Shown: positions 45,111 through 53,827, counted from the stretch's first letter. The stretch: 62,570 nucleotides of DNA from Proteobacteria bacterium SG_bin4 (GCA_002083395.1 LWDH01000022.1:1-62570); one strand, 5' to 3'. The notes: generated from the letters alone by a model not told the origin. Made by a program: numbers and translations.

Positions 45111-46088
45111 TCACTGCACCACTGCGCTGGCGATACCGAAATAAATCAGGATCGATAGCAGGTCTTGGATCACCGTGGCGAGCGGGCCGCTGCCGAAGGC
45201 GGGGTCGAGTCCGAACCGGTCGAGCAAGGAGGGCAGCGTCATCGCTGCCACGGTGGCGGTGGAACATGCGGCGAATACCGATAATCCGACGCACAGCGCC
45301 ACATCCGCTTGCTCCCAGCGCCACCATACCAACGGCCCGGCGACCACTGCGAGCGCAAAGCCGATGGCGAGGCCGGTCAATAACTCGCGCTTGACCATCC
45401 GCTGCATGCTGACGCCGACCGACAGTCCACGCACGACGACGGTTTCGGTTTGCGTGCCGACCGCGTCCGCCAGGTAGACGATGCCGGGGATGAAGAACGC
45501 CAGCATCACCGTGTGCTCGAGCTGCGATTCGAACCAGCCGACGAAATCCGCGGCGAGCAGGGCGCCGCCGAGTCCGACGATGAGCCAGGGAATACGATGA
45601 CGGAAGCGGCGTTCGACCGGTTCCTCGCTGGTGGCGCGGGCGACATGCGTGCTTTTGGTAAAACCTCCCAGGCGCGACAAGTCTTCCTCGTGTTCTGACA
45701 GCAATACTGCGAGCAGCCGGTGCGGCGGAATCACACCGGCGAAATTGCCATCCCGGTCCACCACGGTCAAGGCGGATTCTTCGTGGCGCACGGCATGCCA
45801 GGCAGCGACTTCCTGATCGATTCCCGGCGCGACAACGGGTGCCTCGCGATCCATCAGATCGTTCAGCGTGACACCGGCTGGAGCGGCTAGTAAGGCTTCG
45901 ATGCGCACCACGCCGAGAAATTTTCGCTGTTCGCAAACGATCACCAGGCTGGCGCTTTCGTATTGCTGCCCCGCCAGTTGCTGCCGCACTTCATCGGCGC
46001 GGCACGACGGCGGGAAAACCGGCACTTGCTGGCTGGCGTGTTGCGCGGCGGTTTCAAAGGTAAGTTTGTCGGGCAGTTCGGAGTTCAT
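45111..46088 (-). CDS. mgtE: MgtE-like divalent cation transporter with CBS pair
   Basis: A 325-residue MgtE-type protein. ATG 46088 has GGAAGTGA at good spacing; the frame is open to 46142. Two CBS motifs occupy about residues 20-140 (SLVIVCEQRKFLGVVRIEALL, ALTVVDRDGNFAGVIPPHRLL), followed by the membrane part with VYLADAVGTQTETVVVRGLS, LLTGLAIGFALAVVAGPLVW, and FGSGPLATVIQDLLSILIYFGIA. The N-terminal MgtE_N superhelical domain of classic MgtE (about 450 residues) is missing, so gating may differ. It should carry Mg2+ or a similar ion. It is third in a unit with the lipoprotein and VOC genes. Confidence 0.85.
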   Translation of the reverse strand: MNSELPDKLTFETAAQHASQQVPVFPPSCRADEVRQQLAGQQYESASLVIVCEQRKFLGVVRIEALLAAPAGVTLNDLMDREAPVVAPGIDQEVAAWHAVRHEESALTVVDRDGNFAGVIPPHRLLAVLLSEHEEDLSRLGGFTKSTHVARATSEEPVERRFRHRIPWLIVGLGGALLAADFVGWFESQLEHTVMLAFFIPGIVYLADAVGTQTETVVVRGLSVGVSMQRMVKRELLTGLAIGFALAVVAGPLVWWRWEQADVALCVGLSVFAACSTATVAAMTLPSLLDRFGLDPAFGSGPLATVIQDLLSILIYFGIASAVVQ

Positions 46089-46095
46089 GAGCGGG

Positions 46096-46314
46096 TCACT
46101 TCCGGGTATCGGCGGCACCGGATTGCTTTTTATACGCTTCATACGGCGTGTTGGCGTTCGACAGGCAGCGCTCGCGCTCCAGTTGATCCAGCATCCGGGT
46201 GCATTCGTTGCGTTGCCACGATTGGCCGGTGGAGTAGAGCTGCTGCGCGGTGCAGCCGCTAACTGCCAACCCTATCGCCGCAGCGATGCCCATGATCGGG
46301 ATGCGTACTATCAT
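46096..46314 (-). CDS. Very small lipoprotein
   Basis: A 72-residue protein with lipoprotein signal GIAAAIGLAVSGC (Cys21) and a mature part containing a Cys pair (QRNECTRMLDQLERERCLSNAN), then YEAYKKQ. The double-Cys helix-turn pattern is seen in small envelope lipoproteins. Its start overlaps the upstream VOC gene by four bases and its stop lies seven bases before mgtE, so all three are translated together. Function unknown. Confidence 0.72.
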   Translation of the reverse strand: MIVRIPIMGIAAAIGLAVSGCTAQQLYSTGQSWQRNECTRMLDQLERERCLSNANTPYEAYKKQSGAADTRK

Positions 46315-46745
46315 TCGTTACATTCGGTGGTGACGACGTTGACCATCCAACTGATGCCAAAGCGGTCGGTCAGCATGCCGAACTTGGGCGACCAGAAGGT
46401 TTTCGCCAACGGCATTTGTACCTGGCCGCCGTCGGACAGCGCGGCAAAGTAACGCTTGGCTTCCGCTTCGGTGGCGACCGAAATCGATAGCGAGAAACCT
46501 TTGAATTGCGGGCCGACTTCGCAACCGTCCGACGCCATCAACACATTGCCGGCGATGCGGAAGCTGGCGTGCATGATCTTGTTTTCAAAGCCGGGTGGCA
46601 GCATGCCGGGCGGTGGCGGATCGGGGCTTTCCTGGAAGCGCATCAGCATGTCGATCTGCGCGCCTAGTGCGGTGCGGTAGAATTCCAGCGCTTCCTCGCA
46701 GCGCCCGCCGAACATCAGATAAGGCTGAATCACAGGATGGGTCAT
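46311..46745 (-). CDS. VOC-superfamily protein, PhnB/YjdN type
   Basis: A 144-residue glyoxalase-fold protein. It has the PhnB-like start PYLMFGGRCEEALEFYRTALGA, a central ADEIMHASFR-like strand (here NKIMHASFRIAGNVLMASDG), and the closing WSPKFGMLTDRFGISWMVN. Members bind a metal or small molecule and are often of unknown substrate. AAGGAG before the ATG. First gene of the VOC-lipoprotein-mgtE unit. Confidence 0.85.
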   Translation of the reverse strand: MTHPVIQPYLMFGGRCEEALEFYRTALGAQIDMLMRFQESPDPPPPGMLPPGFENKIMHASFRIAGNVLMASDGCEVGPQFKGFSLSISVATEAEAKRYFAALSDGGQVQMPLAKTFWSPKFGMLTDRFGISWMVNVVTTECNE

Positions 46746-46773
46746 GGTGGCTCCTTGATTGAGTGATTGAAGG

Positions 46774-48573
46774 TTATAAGGTTTTCAAGTATTCGATGAT
46801 GGCAAATGCGCCTTCCTTATCGTTCGACCAATTGAGGCGGTAGGTTTTTTTGCCTTCCACGATGTCTTTGTCATGCCCTTTATTGCTCAGCGCCGGGATG
46901 GCATTAGCCTGGAACGGATAGCCTTCTTGCTGCATGGCGGTTTGTTGCGGTTCCCAGGCAAAGCCGAGCAGTTTCGCATCGTAATCGAGACGGCTTTTGA
47001 CAAAGCTGGCCGGACGTTCTTCCGGCACCAGCAGATGATAGACCGTCGGTACCGTGCCGTTGTGCAAATACGGCGCTTGCGCCCATACGCCGCTCAACGG
47101 CCGGGCGTTGTAGCCGTGGTGTTCGTTGTTCGGCGACATCAGTAAATCTTTTTTGCCGGCCATCGAAACGCCGTCGAATTCGGCGCAGGGTTTGACATCC
47201 TTGCCTTCTAACTGCACCGTGGTGTCGGGCGAACAACTGTCATACAACTCCTTGCGCGCCGCATAGTTCAGCAGCGCGCCGACCACATAGGCGCGTTTCA
47301 TGCTGGTGCCGAGGTTGTCATAAACTTTCCCGTTTTTCGGCTGGTGGCAATCGGCGCAGTGTTCCGCGAATAAGGCTTGTCCTTTTTTAGCGAGCGCCAC
47401 ATCGACCGCGAACGGGTACGGACTGGCCGGTAAACCGTCAAGCAGTTCTGAGGCAAAAGCCGCGACGCGCACATCGGTTTGCGCCAGACCGAGCGTCAGC
47501 ATGGCAATCAGATTGCGGTACACCGGAATCGGCACATTGCCGTTCCATTGCCCGCCGCCGTTGATCAGCCGCTTATGGTTTTCATCCCAGCTGGCGCGGC
47601 GCTTGTCCTGCTCCCATACCGACATGAAATCGGTAATGCCGGGTTCCGGCGGCAGTGAAAGCCCGGCAAACCATTTGAGGATCGGGCTTTTGCGTGCGTC
47701 AATATAACCGTTGACCGCGCTTAACCCGGTGGCGTCGGCCATGCCGGGAAAGCCGGCCAGCATCGGCTGCTCGAAGCCGGCATAGTTTTTAGCGATCAAG
47801 GCGCCGAAACCGTCGTATTCGGCTTCGACGCGCTGCGCGAATTGCTGGATTGTTTGCGCGGCATTTTTCTTGAACAAGGCGATTTGGGCAGCTTCGTAAT
47901 TCGCATCAAAATGCCGGGTGGCGGATTGGAAGTTGTTGTAAAAATAATGCGGATTCTGTTGATGCACTTCATCCAAAGCCGCCAGCAGTTTTTGCGTCAG
48001 CGCTTGATATTTGTCGTCACCGGTTTTGCCGCCGTAAGCTTGTTGCAAGGTTTGGTAGAGCTTGACGCGAAACGACACGATGTTGAAAGTGGTATTCACG
48101 CCGCCGTCGAGATAATCGATCTGACCGTTTTCCAGCCGCACCCGGCCGATATGGCAAGCGCCGCAGGTAAACGACGCGTAGTCGATATTGCTGTTGGCAT
48201 CGGCGCGCGACAAACCGCTAAAGCCGATACCGCGCGCAACCGGATACGCGGGTTGCCGCTCGTCGATGAACAAGCCCACCGCGTCGAGGAAGTTTTCAGC
48301 GCTGCCCCAAAGCTCCGGCGCTAGCTTCGGTATGAGTTTCAACGCGATATAAGGGATGCCATCGGTTTCGCTGAACGCAAAATTGCCGAACCAGTCGTAC
48401 GCGACCTGCTGCGACTGCAGATAAGCCGATTTCTCCTGGGTTTTGTTGCGGAAAGCTTGCTCCCAATCGTCGGGTACCGCTTTTACATATGCGGGTGGTG
48501 GCGGTGCTTCCAAAGGTTGGGAAATACAGGCGGATAAGACAAGAGCGAACAAAGCAACGCAGACGATTTTCAT
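46774..48573 (-). CDS. Dihaem c-type cytochrome lipoprotein, RoxA/peroxidase-like
   Basis: A 599-residue lipoprotein (signal VALFALVLSAC, Cys16) with two CxxCH haem motifs, CGACH at 137-141 and CADCH near 405-409. The second lies in LFAEHCADCHQPKNGK and is followed by the LHNGTVPTVYHLLVPEERP box typical of the cytochrome c peroxidase / rubber oxygenase RoxA-like group. It probably takes electrons from periplasmic carriers to a peroxide or other oxidant; RoxA-type dioxygenase action on a polymer is less likely but cannot be excluded. AAAGGA before the ATG. It stands alone between the VOC unit and a miniature element. Confidence 0.85.
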   Translation of the reverse strand: MKIVCVALFALVLSACISQPLEAPPPPAYVKAVPDDWEQAFRNKTQEKSAYLQSQQVAYDWFGNFAFSETDGIPYIALKLIPKLAPELWGSAENFLDAVGLFIDERQPAYPVARGIGFSGLSRADANSNIDYASFTCGACHIGRVRLENGQIDYLDGGVNTTFNIVSFRVKLYQTLQQAYGGKTGDDKYQALTQKLLAALDEVHQQNPHYFYNNFQSATRHFDANYEAAQIALFKKNAAQTIQQFAQRVEAEYDGFGALIAKNYAGFEQPMLAGFPGMADATGLSAVNGYIDARKSPILKWFAGLSLPPEPGITDFMSVWEQDKRRASWDENHKRLINGGGQWNGNVPIPVYRNLIAMLTLGLAQTDVRVAAFASELLDGLPASPYPFAVDVALAKKGQALFAEHCADCHQPKNGKVYDNLGTSMKRAYVVGALLNYAARKELYDSCSPDTTVQLEGKDVKPCAEFDGVSMAGKKDLLMSPNNEHHGYNARPLSGVWAQAPYLHNGTVPTVYHLLVPEERPASFVKSRLDYDAKLLGFAWEPQQTAMQQEGYPFQANAIPALSNKGHDKDIVEGKKTYRLNWSNDKEGAFAIIEYLKTL

Positions 48574-48630
48574 AGCGGTCCTTTATTGGATGGGATCGTT
48601 GAGGTAATGCAAATGATCGGATGACGCTGT

Positions 48631-48778
48631 TTACCAGGCTGTTGAAAAACTATCTGTGTTGCCGCTACGGTGTTAAAAACAAGTTCAAAATGCTCATTTA
48701 TACTGCATAAACTGCGCCTTCCCGCCTGTTTTTGCCTTGTATCGGCTGCTTCGAAAACGTTTTTCAACCGCCTGTTAC
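48631..48778. repeat. Miniature transposable element, CAGG family, well-preserved copy
   Basis: A 140-bp element (48635-48774) with terminal inverted repeats CAGGCTGTTGAAAAAC / GTTTTTCAACCGCCTG (one mismatch) and TTAC on both sides (48631-48634 and 48775-48778) as a 4-bp target duplication. It carries no gene. The same element, more decayed, is at 24877. It sits between the 5' end of the cytochrome gene and the terminator of the PEP-CTERM gene, so it is part of the cytochrome promoter region. Confidence 0.88.
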
Positions 48779-48846
48779 GGAGGAAATTGTAGCACAGCGA
48801 CGATTTGCACCCTATTGATCGCGCCGTTGCGGTAAAGCGCCCAAAC

Positions 48847-48870
48847 AAAAACCCGCCGAAGCGGGTTTTT
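48847..48870 (-). terminator. Rho-independent terminator of the PEP-CTERM gene
   Basis: AAAAACCCGC and GCGGGTTTTT pair perfectly around CGAA, about 30 bases past the stop of the minus-strand gene at 48901. The symmetrical A and T runs could make it work in both directions. Confidence 0.85.
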
Positions 48871-48900
48871 GTTTTGCAGCCTTAAGAAAAGATTAAAAGA

Positions 48901-49590
48901 TTAAATCCCTAGGTTGACCGGCTTGATATTGCGGCGGTAGGTGAAGCTCAATAACGCCAGACCGGCGAGCAGCATCAAATACGTTTCAGGTTCCGGGACC
49001 GGTAAAGCAACCGTTTCTATCCTTGGTGGCATAAACATTACTGGCTCGGTCAAGTCGGTCAATTTCAGGTAATCGATGCCATAAAAATCGCTGGAATTAT
49101 TGCGGTCGATGGTGATGATCAGCTCACCGGTCGCATTGATCGAATTCAGCACCGCATCGCTCAGCACGAAAGAGTGTACCGCGGTTTTGGTGTAACCGTC
49201 GTCAAACGCGAAATCCTGAGTGATACCGTTAAACGCCGCGGCAACGGCGCCAAATTCGGAAGCTTGAAAATCCGCCAAATCGATTTCTAGTTTGCCGGAT
49301 GTCCAGTGTGTGCCTAATCCGCCGAAATGGAAAGTGGCGACGGTTTCCAATCCATGCGGGCTAAAACCGGGATGCGTGGTGCTATAGGTGTCGGTATATT
49401 GCGCGCCGTCGGTCGCAAGTTTTTCAGCAGCGCTACGGCCGTCATGATCGGCGCTGAAGCCATCGAAGCTGTGAGAACAGTTATCGCAAATAGCCGCGCC
49501 ATAACCGTCATTGTCGCCAATCTGGTAAACAGCCGCAGCCGCGGAACCGCTGGTTAAAGCAAGTAGTGCAAGAATCGATACAATACGCAT
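48901..49590 (-). CDS. PEP-CTERM-anchored exported protein
   Basis: A 229-residue exported protein. Signal peptide ILALLALTSGSAAAA; C-terminal sorting signal VPEPETYLMLLAGLALLSFTYRR followed by a longer than usual tail (NIKPVNLGI). An N-terminal stretch with DNDGYGAAICDNCSHSFDG has acidic clusters and two cysteines and could bind calcium. Several beta-strands follow (KLEIDLADFQ, LIITIDRNNSSDFYGIDYLKLTD), as in a jelly-roll. TTGGAGA precedes the ATG. Expected to be cut by exosortase and released to or held on the surface. No partner in the window. Confidence 0.86.
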   Translation of the reverse strand: MRIVSILALLALTSGSAAAAVYQIGDNDGYGAAICDNCSHSFDGFSADHDGRSAAEKLATDGAQYTDTYSTTHPGFSPHGLETVATFHFGGLGTHWTSGKLEIDLADFQASEFGAVAAAFNGITQDFAFDDGYTKTAVHSFVLSDAVLNSINATGELIITIDRNNSSDFYGIDYLKLTDLTEPVMFMPPRIETVALPVPEPETYLMLLAGLALLSFTYRRNIKPVNLGI

Positions 49591-49944
49591 AATAAAGTCT
49601 CCAATTAGTTACAACGAGATATGTTGATTTCACCAACCCGGCGGGTGACTGGTTTCTGCCATAATGCTCATGCAATTGCAGTGTTAATCAGTTCCGCGGT
49701 TACGAGAAATTGCCCTCTACAGCTTTATTAGACCTTGTTGCTTTGCTGCTTATTGTTATGAGTACTGCTTAAAAAGATGCTTGAAACAGATGTGTGTACG
49801 ATAAACGCAAAGCTGGTTGAAAGGAATGGGAAATTATTCCTTTTTTTACTAGTACTTAGTTACTATAGTTTGAGTAAAAGAGTAGGACACGTATCAGGAC
49901 GGTTGTCCTGTCCATCGAATCACCACATTCACCGGGTTGCCAGC
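49591..49944. other. Divergent intergenic region with two hairpins
   Basis: 354 bases without a credible gene between the PEP-CTERM gene and the M14 pair. AAAGGAAT (49820-49827) and ATTCCTTT (49836-49843), followed by T, form a terminator-like hairpin on the plus strand 98 bases before the peptidase start, and CAGGAC/GTCCTG at 49895-49910 makes a second hairpin. The first may be an attenuator or end a short leader RNA. Confidence 0.4.
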
Positions 49945-51471
49945 ATGCGTCGGCGGATAGTTAAAATATTATTATTCATTACAGTGACTTATAGCGCACT
50001 TTGTAGTGGGCAGATTGTCCCGATACAAACACCGCTGGAAGCGGCGCGTTACGCCAGAATCAGCACATCGAACGAAATCAGCCGCTATATCCATGCGCTG
50101 GCCGGGCGTTATCCGGCACTGGTGCGTGTGGAGTCGATCGGTCGCAGCGTTCTGGATCGCCCGATCGAAGTCATACGATTTTCCTTACCGCGCAGTGATG
50201 ATTCGGTAAAGCGGCTCACGGTCATGATTGTCGGTTCGCAACATGGCGCCGCAGAACCTGCGGGTGGCGAAGCGCTGCTGATAATCGCGCGGGAACTGGC
50301 GGATGGATATCTGCGGCCGCTGCTGGAGGAAATGGATGTGATTTTGTTGCCCAATGCCAATCCTGATGGACGGGACTTGGGGAGGCGGTCAAATGCTAAC
50401 CGCGTCAACATCAATACCGATTTCGTATTGCTCACGCAACCTGAAACCCGCATTCTGAGGGACGCAGTGGCGCGTTACGTGCCCGATGTATTGCTCGATT
50501 CCCATGAATCGGCGGTATTGAAGCGGGAAACGCTTGCCACTGAAGGCTATCTGACCGACTTCGACGCACAATTTGAAATCAGCAATAATCCGGCGGTACC
50601 GGCGGTATTGCGGGATTATGCCTTGAATACTTTTTTGCCGGCATTAACTGGCCGGGTAACAGACGGCGGGTTGCCGGCGCATCGCTACATCGGGGAGATC
50701 ACCCGTATTAAACAGCCGATCACCAACGGTGGACTAACCTTGCGCAATTTCCGCAATGCCGCGGCGATGTCGGGTGCGCTGTCGCTACTGGCCGAAACCA
50801 AGCTGGATTCGCGCGAACAAGTTTTTCCAACATACCGCAATATTGCTCAGCGTGTTGCACGGCAATTATTATGTTTACGTTCGTTCCTGACGCTGGCGCA
50901 TGAGCAGCGCGCCGAGATTCAAGCAAAAACGGCGGTGGCCCGTGCCGCGTTGCATCGAGAATCGTTAACGCTGTATGCCGGTTATGCGCTGAATCAGGCG
51001 CAGCCACGCACATCGATACCAATGCGGCGGCTTGATAACGGCCAGCTCCAGCAGCTCGATTTTCCCGATCACCGGCAACAACTAAACGCCGATGAGATCG
51101 CCTTTCCGTCGATGCTGGTGATTACCCGCCATCAGGATATCATTCGTCCGTTGCTGGATCGTCATCGCATCGATTATCAGCCGGTTTTGCGGTCATCAGA
51201 ATACGAAATGGTTGCAATGCGTCTGAATGTTCCCGCCAATAGCCTGATGCGCGCCGGGTTGCTGGCGGAGACGCAAAAGACTCTGACGATTGATCGCGGC
51301 AGCCTGCTCATCAATTTGTTCCAGCCGAACGGCCGTGCTGCTGCATTGCTGCTGGATCCACGCTCAATCAGCAGTATTTTTCGTTATCCCGAATACGCAA
51401 GCTTGGTGGAACCGGAAACAGAGTTTTTTATTTACCGCATTGCCGAGAAAATTCTTCTTGGCCAGCCATGA
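49945..51471 (+). CDS. M14-type zinc carboxypeptidase-like exported protein
   Basis: A 508-residue protein from ATG 49945 (the frame opens at 49777, without signal or ribosome site). MRRRIVKILLFITVTYSALCSG is a signal peptide. M14 features: SIGRSVLDRPIEVIRFS, then VGSQHGAAEPAGGEALL with His100 and Glu104, ILLPNANPDGRDLGRRSNANRVNINTDF in parts, VLLDSHES for the third zinc ligand, and LLAETK for the catalytic Glu. The zinc motif has one residue more (HxxxE) than the usual HxxE. The C-terminal 200 residues are outside the peptidase domain. Its end overlaps the next gene, a paralogue. The substrate, probably a periplasmic peptide, is unknown. Confidence 0.82.
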   Translation: MRRRIVKILLFITVTYSALCSGQIVPIQTPLEAARYARISTSNEISRYIHALAGRYPALVRVESIGRSVLDRPIEVIRFSLPRSDDSVKRLTVMIVGSQHGAAEPAGGEALLIIARELADGYLRPLLEEMDVILLPNANPDGRDLGRRSNANRVNINTDFVLLTQPETRILRDAVARYVPDVLLDSHESAVLKRETLATEGYLTDFDAQFEISNNPAVPAVLRDYALNTFLPALTGRVTDGGLPAHRYIGEITRIKQPITNGGLTLRNFRNAAAMSGALSLLAETKLDSREQVFPTYRNIAQRVARQLLCLRSFLTLAHEQRAEIQAKTAVARAALHRESLTLYAGYALNQAQPRTSIPMRRLDNGQLQQLDFPDHRQQLNADEIAFPSMLVITRHQDIIRPLLDRHRIDYQPVLRSSEYEMVAMRLNVPANSLMRAGLLAETQKTLTIDRGSLLINLFQPNGRAAALLLDPRSISSIFRYPEYASLVEPETEFFIYRIAEKILLGQP

Positions 51472-52919
51472 ATCTGATTAAGACGCCGCTTGAGCAGAAC
51501 GTTTTTCAACGCTATTCGAGTTCGGGTGAGATCGCCGGTTTTTTGCATACATTAGCCGCAGCTGCCGGGCGTTATGCCCGGCTTGATCGCATCGGTTATT
51601 CAGCGCATGGCCGGGAGATCCTCGCTTTGTGTTGTAGCGCTCATTCCGAAAATCCGGGCATGGCTTTGCAGAAATTACGGGTCATGCTGGTCGGTTCGCA
51701 ACACGGCGCTTCGGAAGCGGCTGGCTGCGAAGCCCTGCTGCATCTGGTACGAGCCATACTCACGGGCGAATTGCAGCATCTGCTGGGGAATTTTGAATTC
51801 ATCATTATTCCGAATGCCAACCCGGATGGCCGCGAGCGGGATTCCAGCAAGAACGGTAACGATGTCAACATCAATCGCGATTTTGTGTTGTTGTCGCAAC
51901 CCGAGAGCTGCGCGCTGGATGCTGCGGTATTGCGCTATCAGCCTGCGGTGGTGCTGGATATGCATGAATCCGCCGTGTTGAAGCGCAAAACCCTCGGGGT
52001 CGAAGGTTATCTGACCGATTTCGAGGCGCAATTCGACATCGCAAGTCATCCGGCGATTTCAGAAAATTTGCAAAACTATGCCGAATCACAACTGCTGCCG
52101 GCATTGATCGCAGCGGTTGAGACGCGCGGCCTGCGCGCCCAGCGTTACATCCGCGAGATCACCTCAACGAAGCAACCGGTCACGCATGGCGATCTGACGA
52201 TGCGCATCTTCCGTAACAAAGCCGGATTGCGAGGCGCGTTGGCTATTTTGCTGGAAACGCCGATGGAGCCGAAAGCCGATCATCATCCGACATTTCGCAA
52301 TATCGCGGTTCGAATGGAAAAGCAATGGTGTTGCTTGCAAGCGTTGTTACAGGTATTACAGTCGCAACAACCGGCGACTCTGTCAGCCGTCGCATGCGCA
52401 ACGCAGCTTCCGCCACAGGGGAATATAGCACTCAACGGTTTTTACGTGCCCAGAAACGAATCGCCGGTAACACGGATCAATCTGCGCCGGCGCGATACGC
52501 GCGAGATCGAATCCATCGAGTTTGCTGATCATCGCGCCATTGCGGCGCACGATTTTTTGCAGTTGCCCAAGGCATATATCGTGCAAGCGCATACAGACGT
52601 TTTCGCGGAGCTGTTCGGGCGGCATCGCATTCCGTTCGATACGGTTACGCAACCGTTCGAGGCGATCCTGGAAAGCGATGTTTTCGCGTACGGCGATTCC
52701 TCGGAACGCATCCTCCCGGTGCTGGATACATCCCGCGATCGTGCCGTGGTCATGCCCGGTCATCTGTATGTCCCATTACTGCCGGATACCGCACGGCTGC
52801 TGCCGTTATTGCTGGATCCGCGCTCCAGCAGCAGCGTGTTTCAGTATCCGCAATTCACGCAACTGATTACCGCGCATCAGCCGTTTTTCATTGTGCGGAC
52901 ACCGGATCAAGACCGGTAA
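51468..52919 (+). CDS. M14-type zinc carboxypeptidase-like protein, paralogue
   Basis: A 483-residue paralogue of the upstream gene, sharing RIGYSAHGREILAL, GSQHGASEAAGCEALL (His79, Glu83, again HxxxE), IPNANPDGRERDSSKNGNDVNINRDF in parts, VLDMHESAVLKRKTLGVEGYLTDFEAQFDI in parts, and ILLETP. Unlike its neighbour it begins MNLIKTPLEQNVFQRY with no signal peptide, so it should stay in the cytoplasm unless helped out. The ATG overlaps the previous stop by four bases (ATGA), so the pair is one message. Confidence 0.82.
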   Translation: MNLIKTPLEQNVFQRYSSSGEIAGFLHTLAAAAGRYARLDRIGYSAHGREILALCCSAHSENPGMALQKLRVMLVGSQHGASEAAGCEALLHLVRAILTGELQHLLGNFEFIIIPNANPDGRERDSSKNGNDVNINRDFVLLSQPESCALDAAVLRYQPAVVLDMHESAVLKRKTLGVEGYLTDFEAQFDIASHPAISENLQNYAESQLLPALIAAVETRGLRAQRYIREITSTKQPVTHGDLTMRIFRNKAGLRGALAILLETPMEPKADHHPTFRNIAVRMEKQWCCLQALLQVLQSQQPATLSAVACATQLPPQGNIALNGFYVPRNESPVTRINLRRRDTREIESIEFADHRAIAAHDFLQLPKAYIVQAHTDVFAELFGRHRIPFDTVTQPFEAILESDVFAYGDSSERILPVLDTSRDRAVVMPGHLYVPLLPDTARLLPLLLDPRSSSSVFQYPQFTQLITAHQPFFIVRTPDQDR

Positions 52920-53038
52920 GTCTATGCGGTAAATCTGATCGGCGGTGTGACAAAAGTCACACTGAGCCGATCCAGCATGACGGTAAACTTGTTAAACCTC
53001 GCTCATTGTCCGGAACTGGCAGGCCGGACTAATAAATC

Positions 53039-53410
53039 ATGAGTTACCGATCAATCATGAAAAAACTCAGACTCTTACTCATCGGCGAAACAATACGGAA
53101 AAACAACTGCTATGCCACGGTAACTGTGGCTGTCAGCGCGGGATATAGCTACCGGAAGACCGGCGAAACCATCAGCAAGCACCTAGGCACTGTCGAAACA
53201 GATACCAATGGCTATGTATCGTTTGACCTGTTCAGTGCATTGCCTGACGAGCAAGAAATCGAATTACGCCACTTGTGGCTTGAGTTTGCCGGAGATCGCG
53301 AAGGAAAACGCGATATTCTGTACGAATACCGCGCAGCGCAAACCACCAATCTGCTGCTTATTCATGTTCCCGAATCGATTTGGCATTCACCCTCCGTGCT
53401 GGAGGCGTAA
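53039..53410 (+). CDS. Unknown small protein
   Basis: A 123-residue protein with no signal peptide or membrane segment. Strand-like segments (ATVTVAVSAGYSY, ETDTNGYVSFDLF, EIELRHLWLEFAGD, NLLLIHVPES) suggest a beta-sandwich. The start could also be the ATG at 53057 (MKKLRLLLIGE). Ribosome site weak. I recognise no family. Confidence 0.55.
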   Translation: MSYRSIMKKLRLLLIGETIRKNNCYATVTVAVSAGYSYRKTGETISKHLGTVETDTNGYVSFDLFSALPDEQEIELRHLWLEFAGDREGKRDILYEYRAAQTTNLLLIHVPESIWHSPSVLEA

Positions 53411-53491
53411 GCCGGAAAAAAACGATGGAAAAGCGGTTGGAAGAAAAGTGCCTGGATTTGATAGAATAAGCGCACTATCGATGAGGTGCGC

Positions 53492-53827
53492 ATGATGAAA
53501 AATAAATTGTTTTTGATGGTTACGGTGTTACTGGCATTCTCGCTGACGGCTTGCGCCTGGGTAAAAGTAACGGGAAAAGGCGAGGGTGTGCGTGTGCTGC
53601 AATCCGCTCAATCGCTCGAATCTTGCAAGAAGCTGGGTAATGTCAATTCCAAGGTGATCAGTCAGTTCATTTTTGACCGCGACGCCGAGAAAGTTGCCGG
53701 TGAGCTCGCCGATCTGGCGCGCAACGAAGCTGCGCTCATGGGGGGCGATACCGTCGTTCCGGTTTCGAAAATCATCGATGGCCGCCGCAGTTTCGCGGTG
53801 TATCAATGCTTCCAGCCTGCCCGATAG
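53492..53827 (+). CDS. DUF4156-family lipoprotein
   Basis: A 111-residue lipoprotein. ATG 53492 follows GAGG at good spacing. The signal MVTVLLAFSLTAC gives a lipobox; the mature protein reads AWVKVTGKGEGVRVLQ, CKKLGNV, ELADLARNEAALMGGDTVVPVS and FAVYQCF, which matches DUF4156 by memory of the pattern (two Cys and the ARN.AA..GGDT.V box). Envelope protein of unknown function, widespread in proteobacteria. Confidence 0.82.
   Translation: MMKNKLFLMVTVLLAFSLTACAWVKVTGKGEGVRVLQSAQSLESCKKLGNVNSKVISQFIFDRDAEKVAGELADLARNEAALMGGDTVVPVSKIIDGRRSFAVYQCFQPAR

Noticed and set aside
51495..51512. GTTTTTCAACGC resembling the end of the CAGG miniature element
   Set aside because: It is within the coding start of the second M14 gene, with no second end and no related flanking sequence; chance match.
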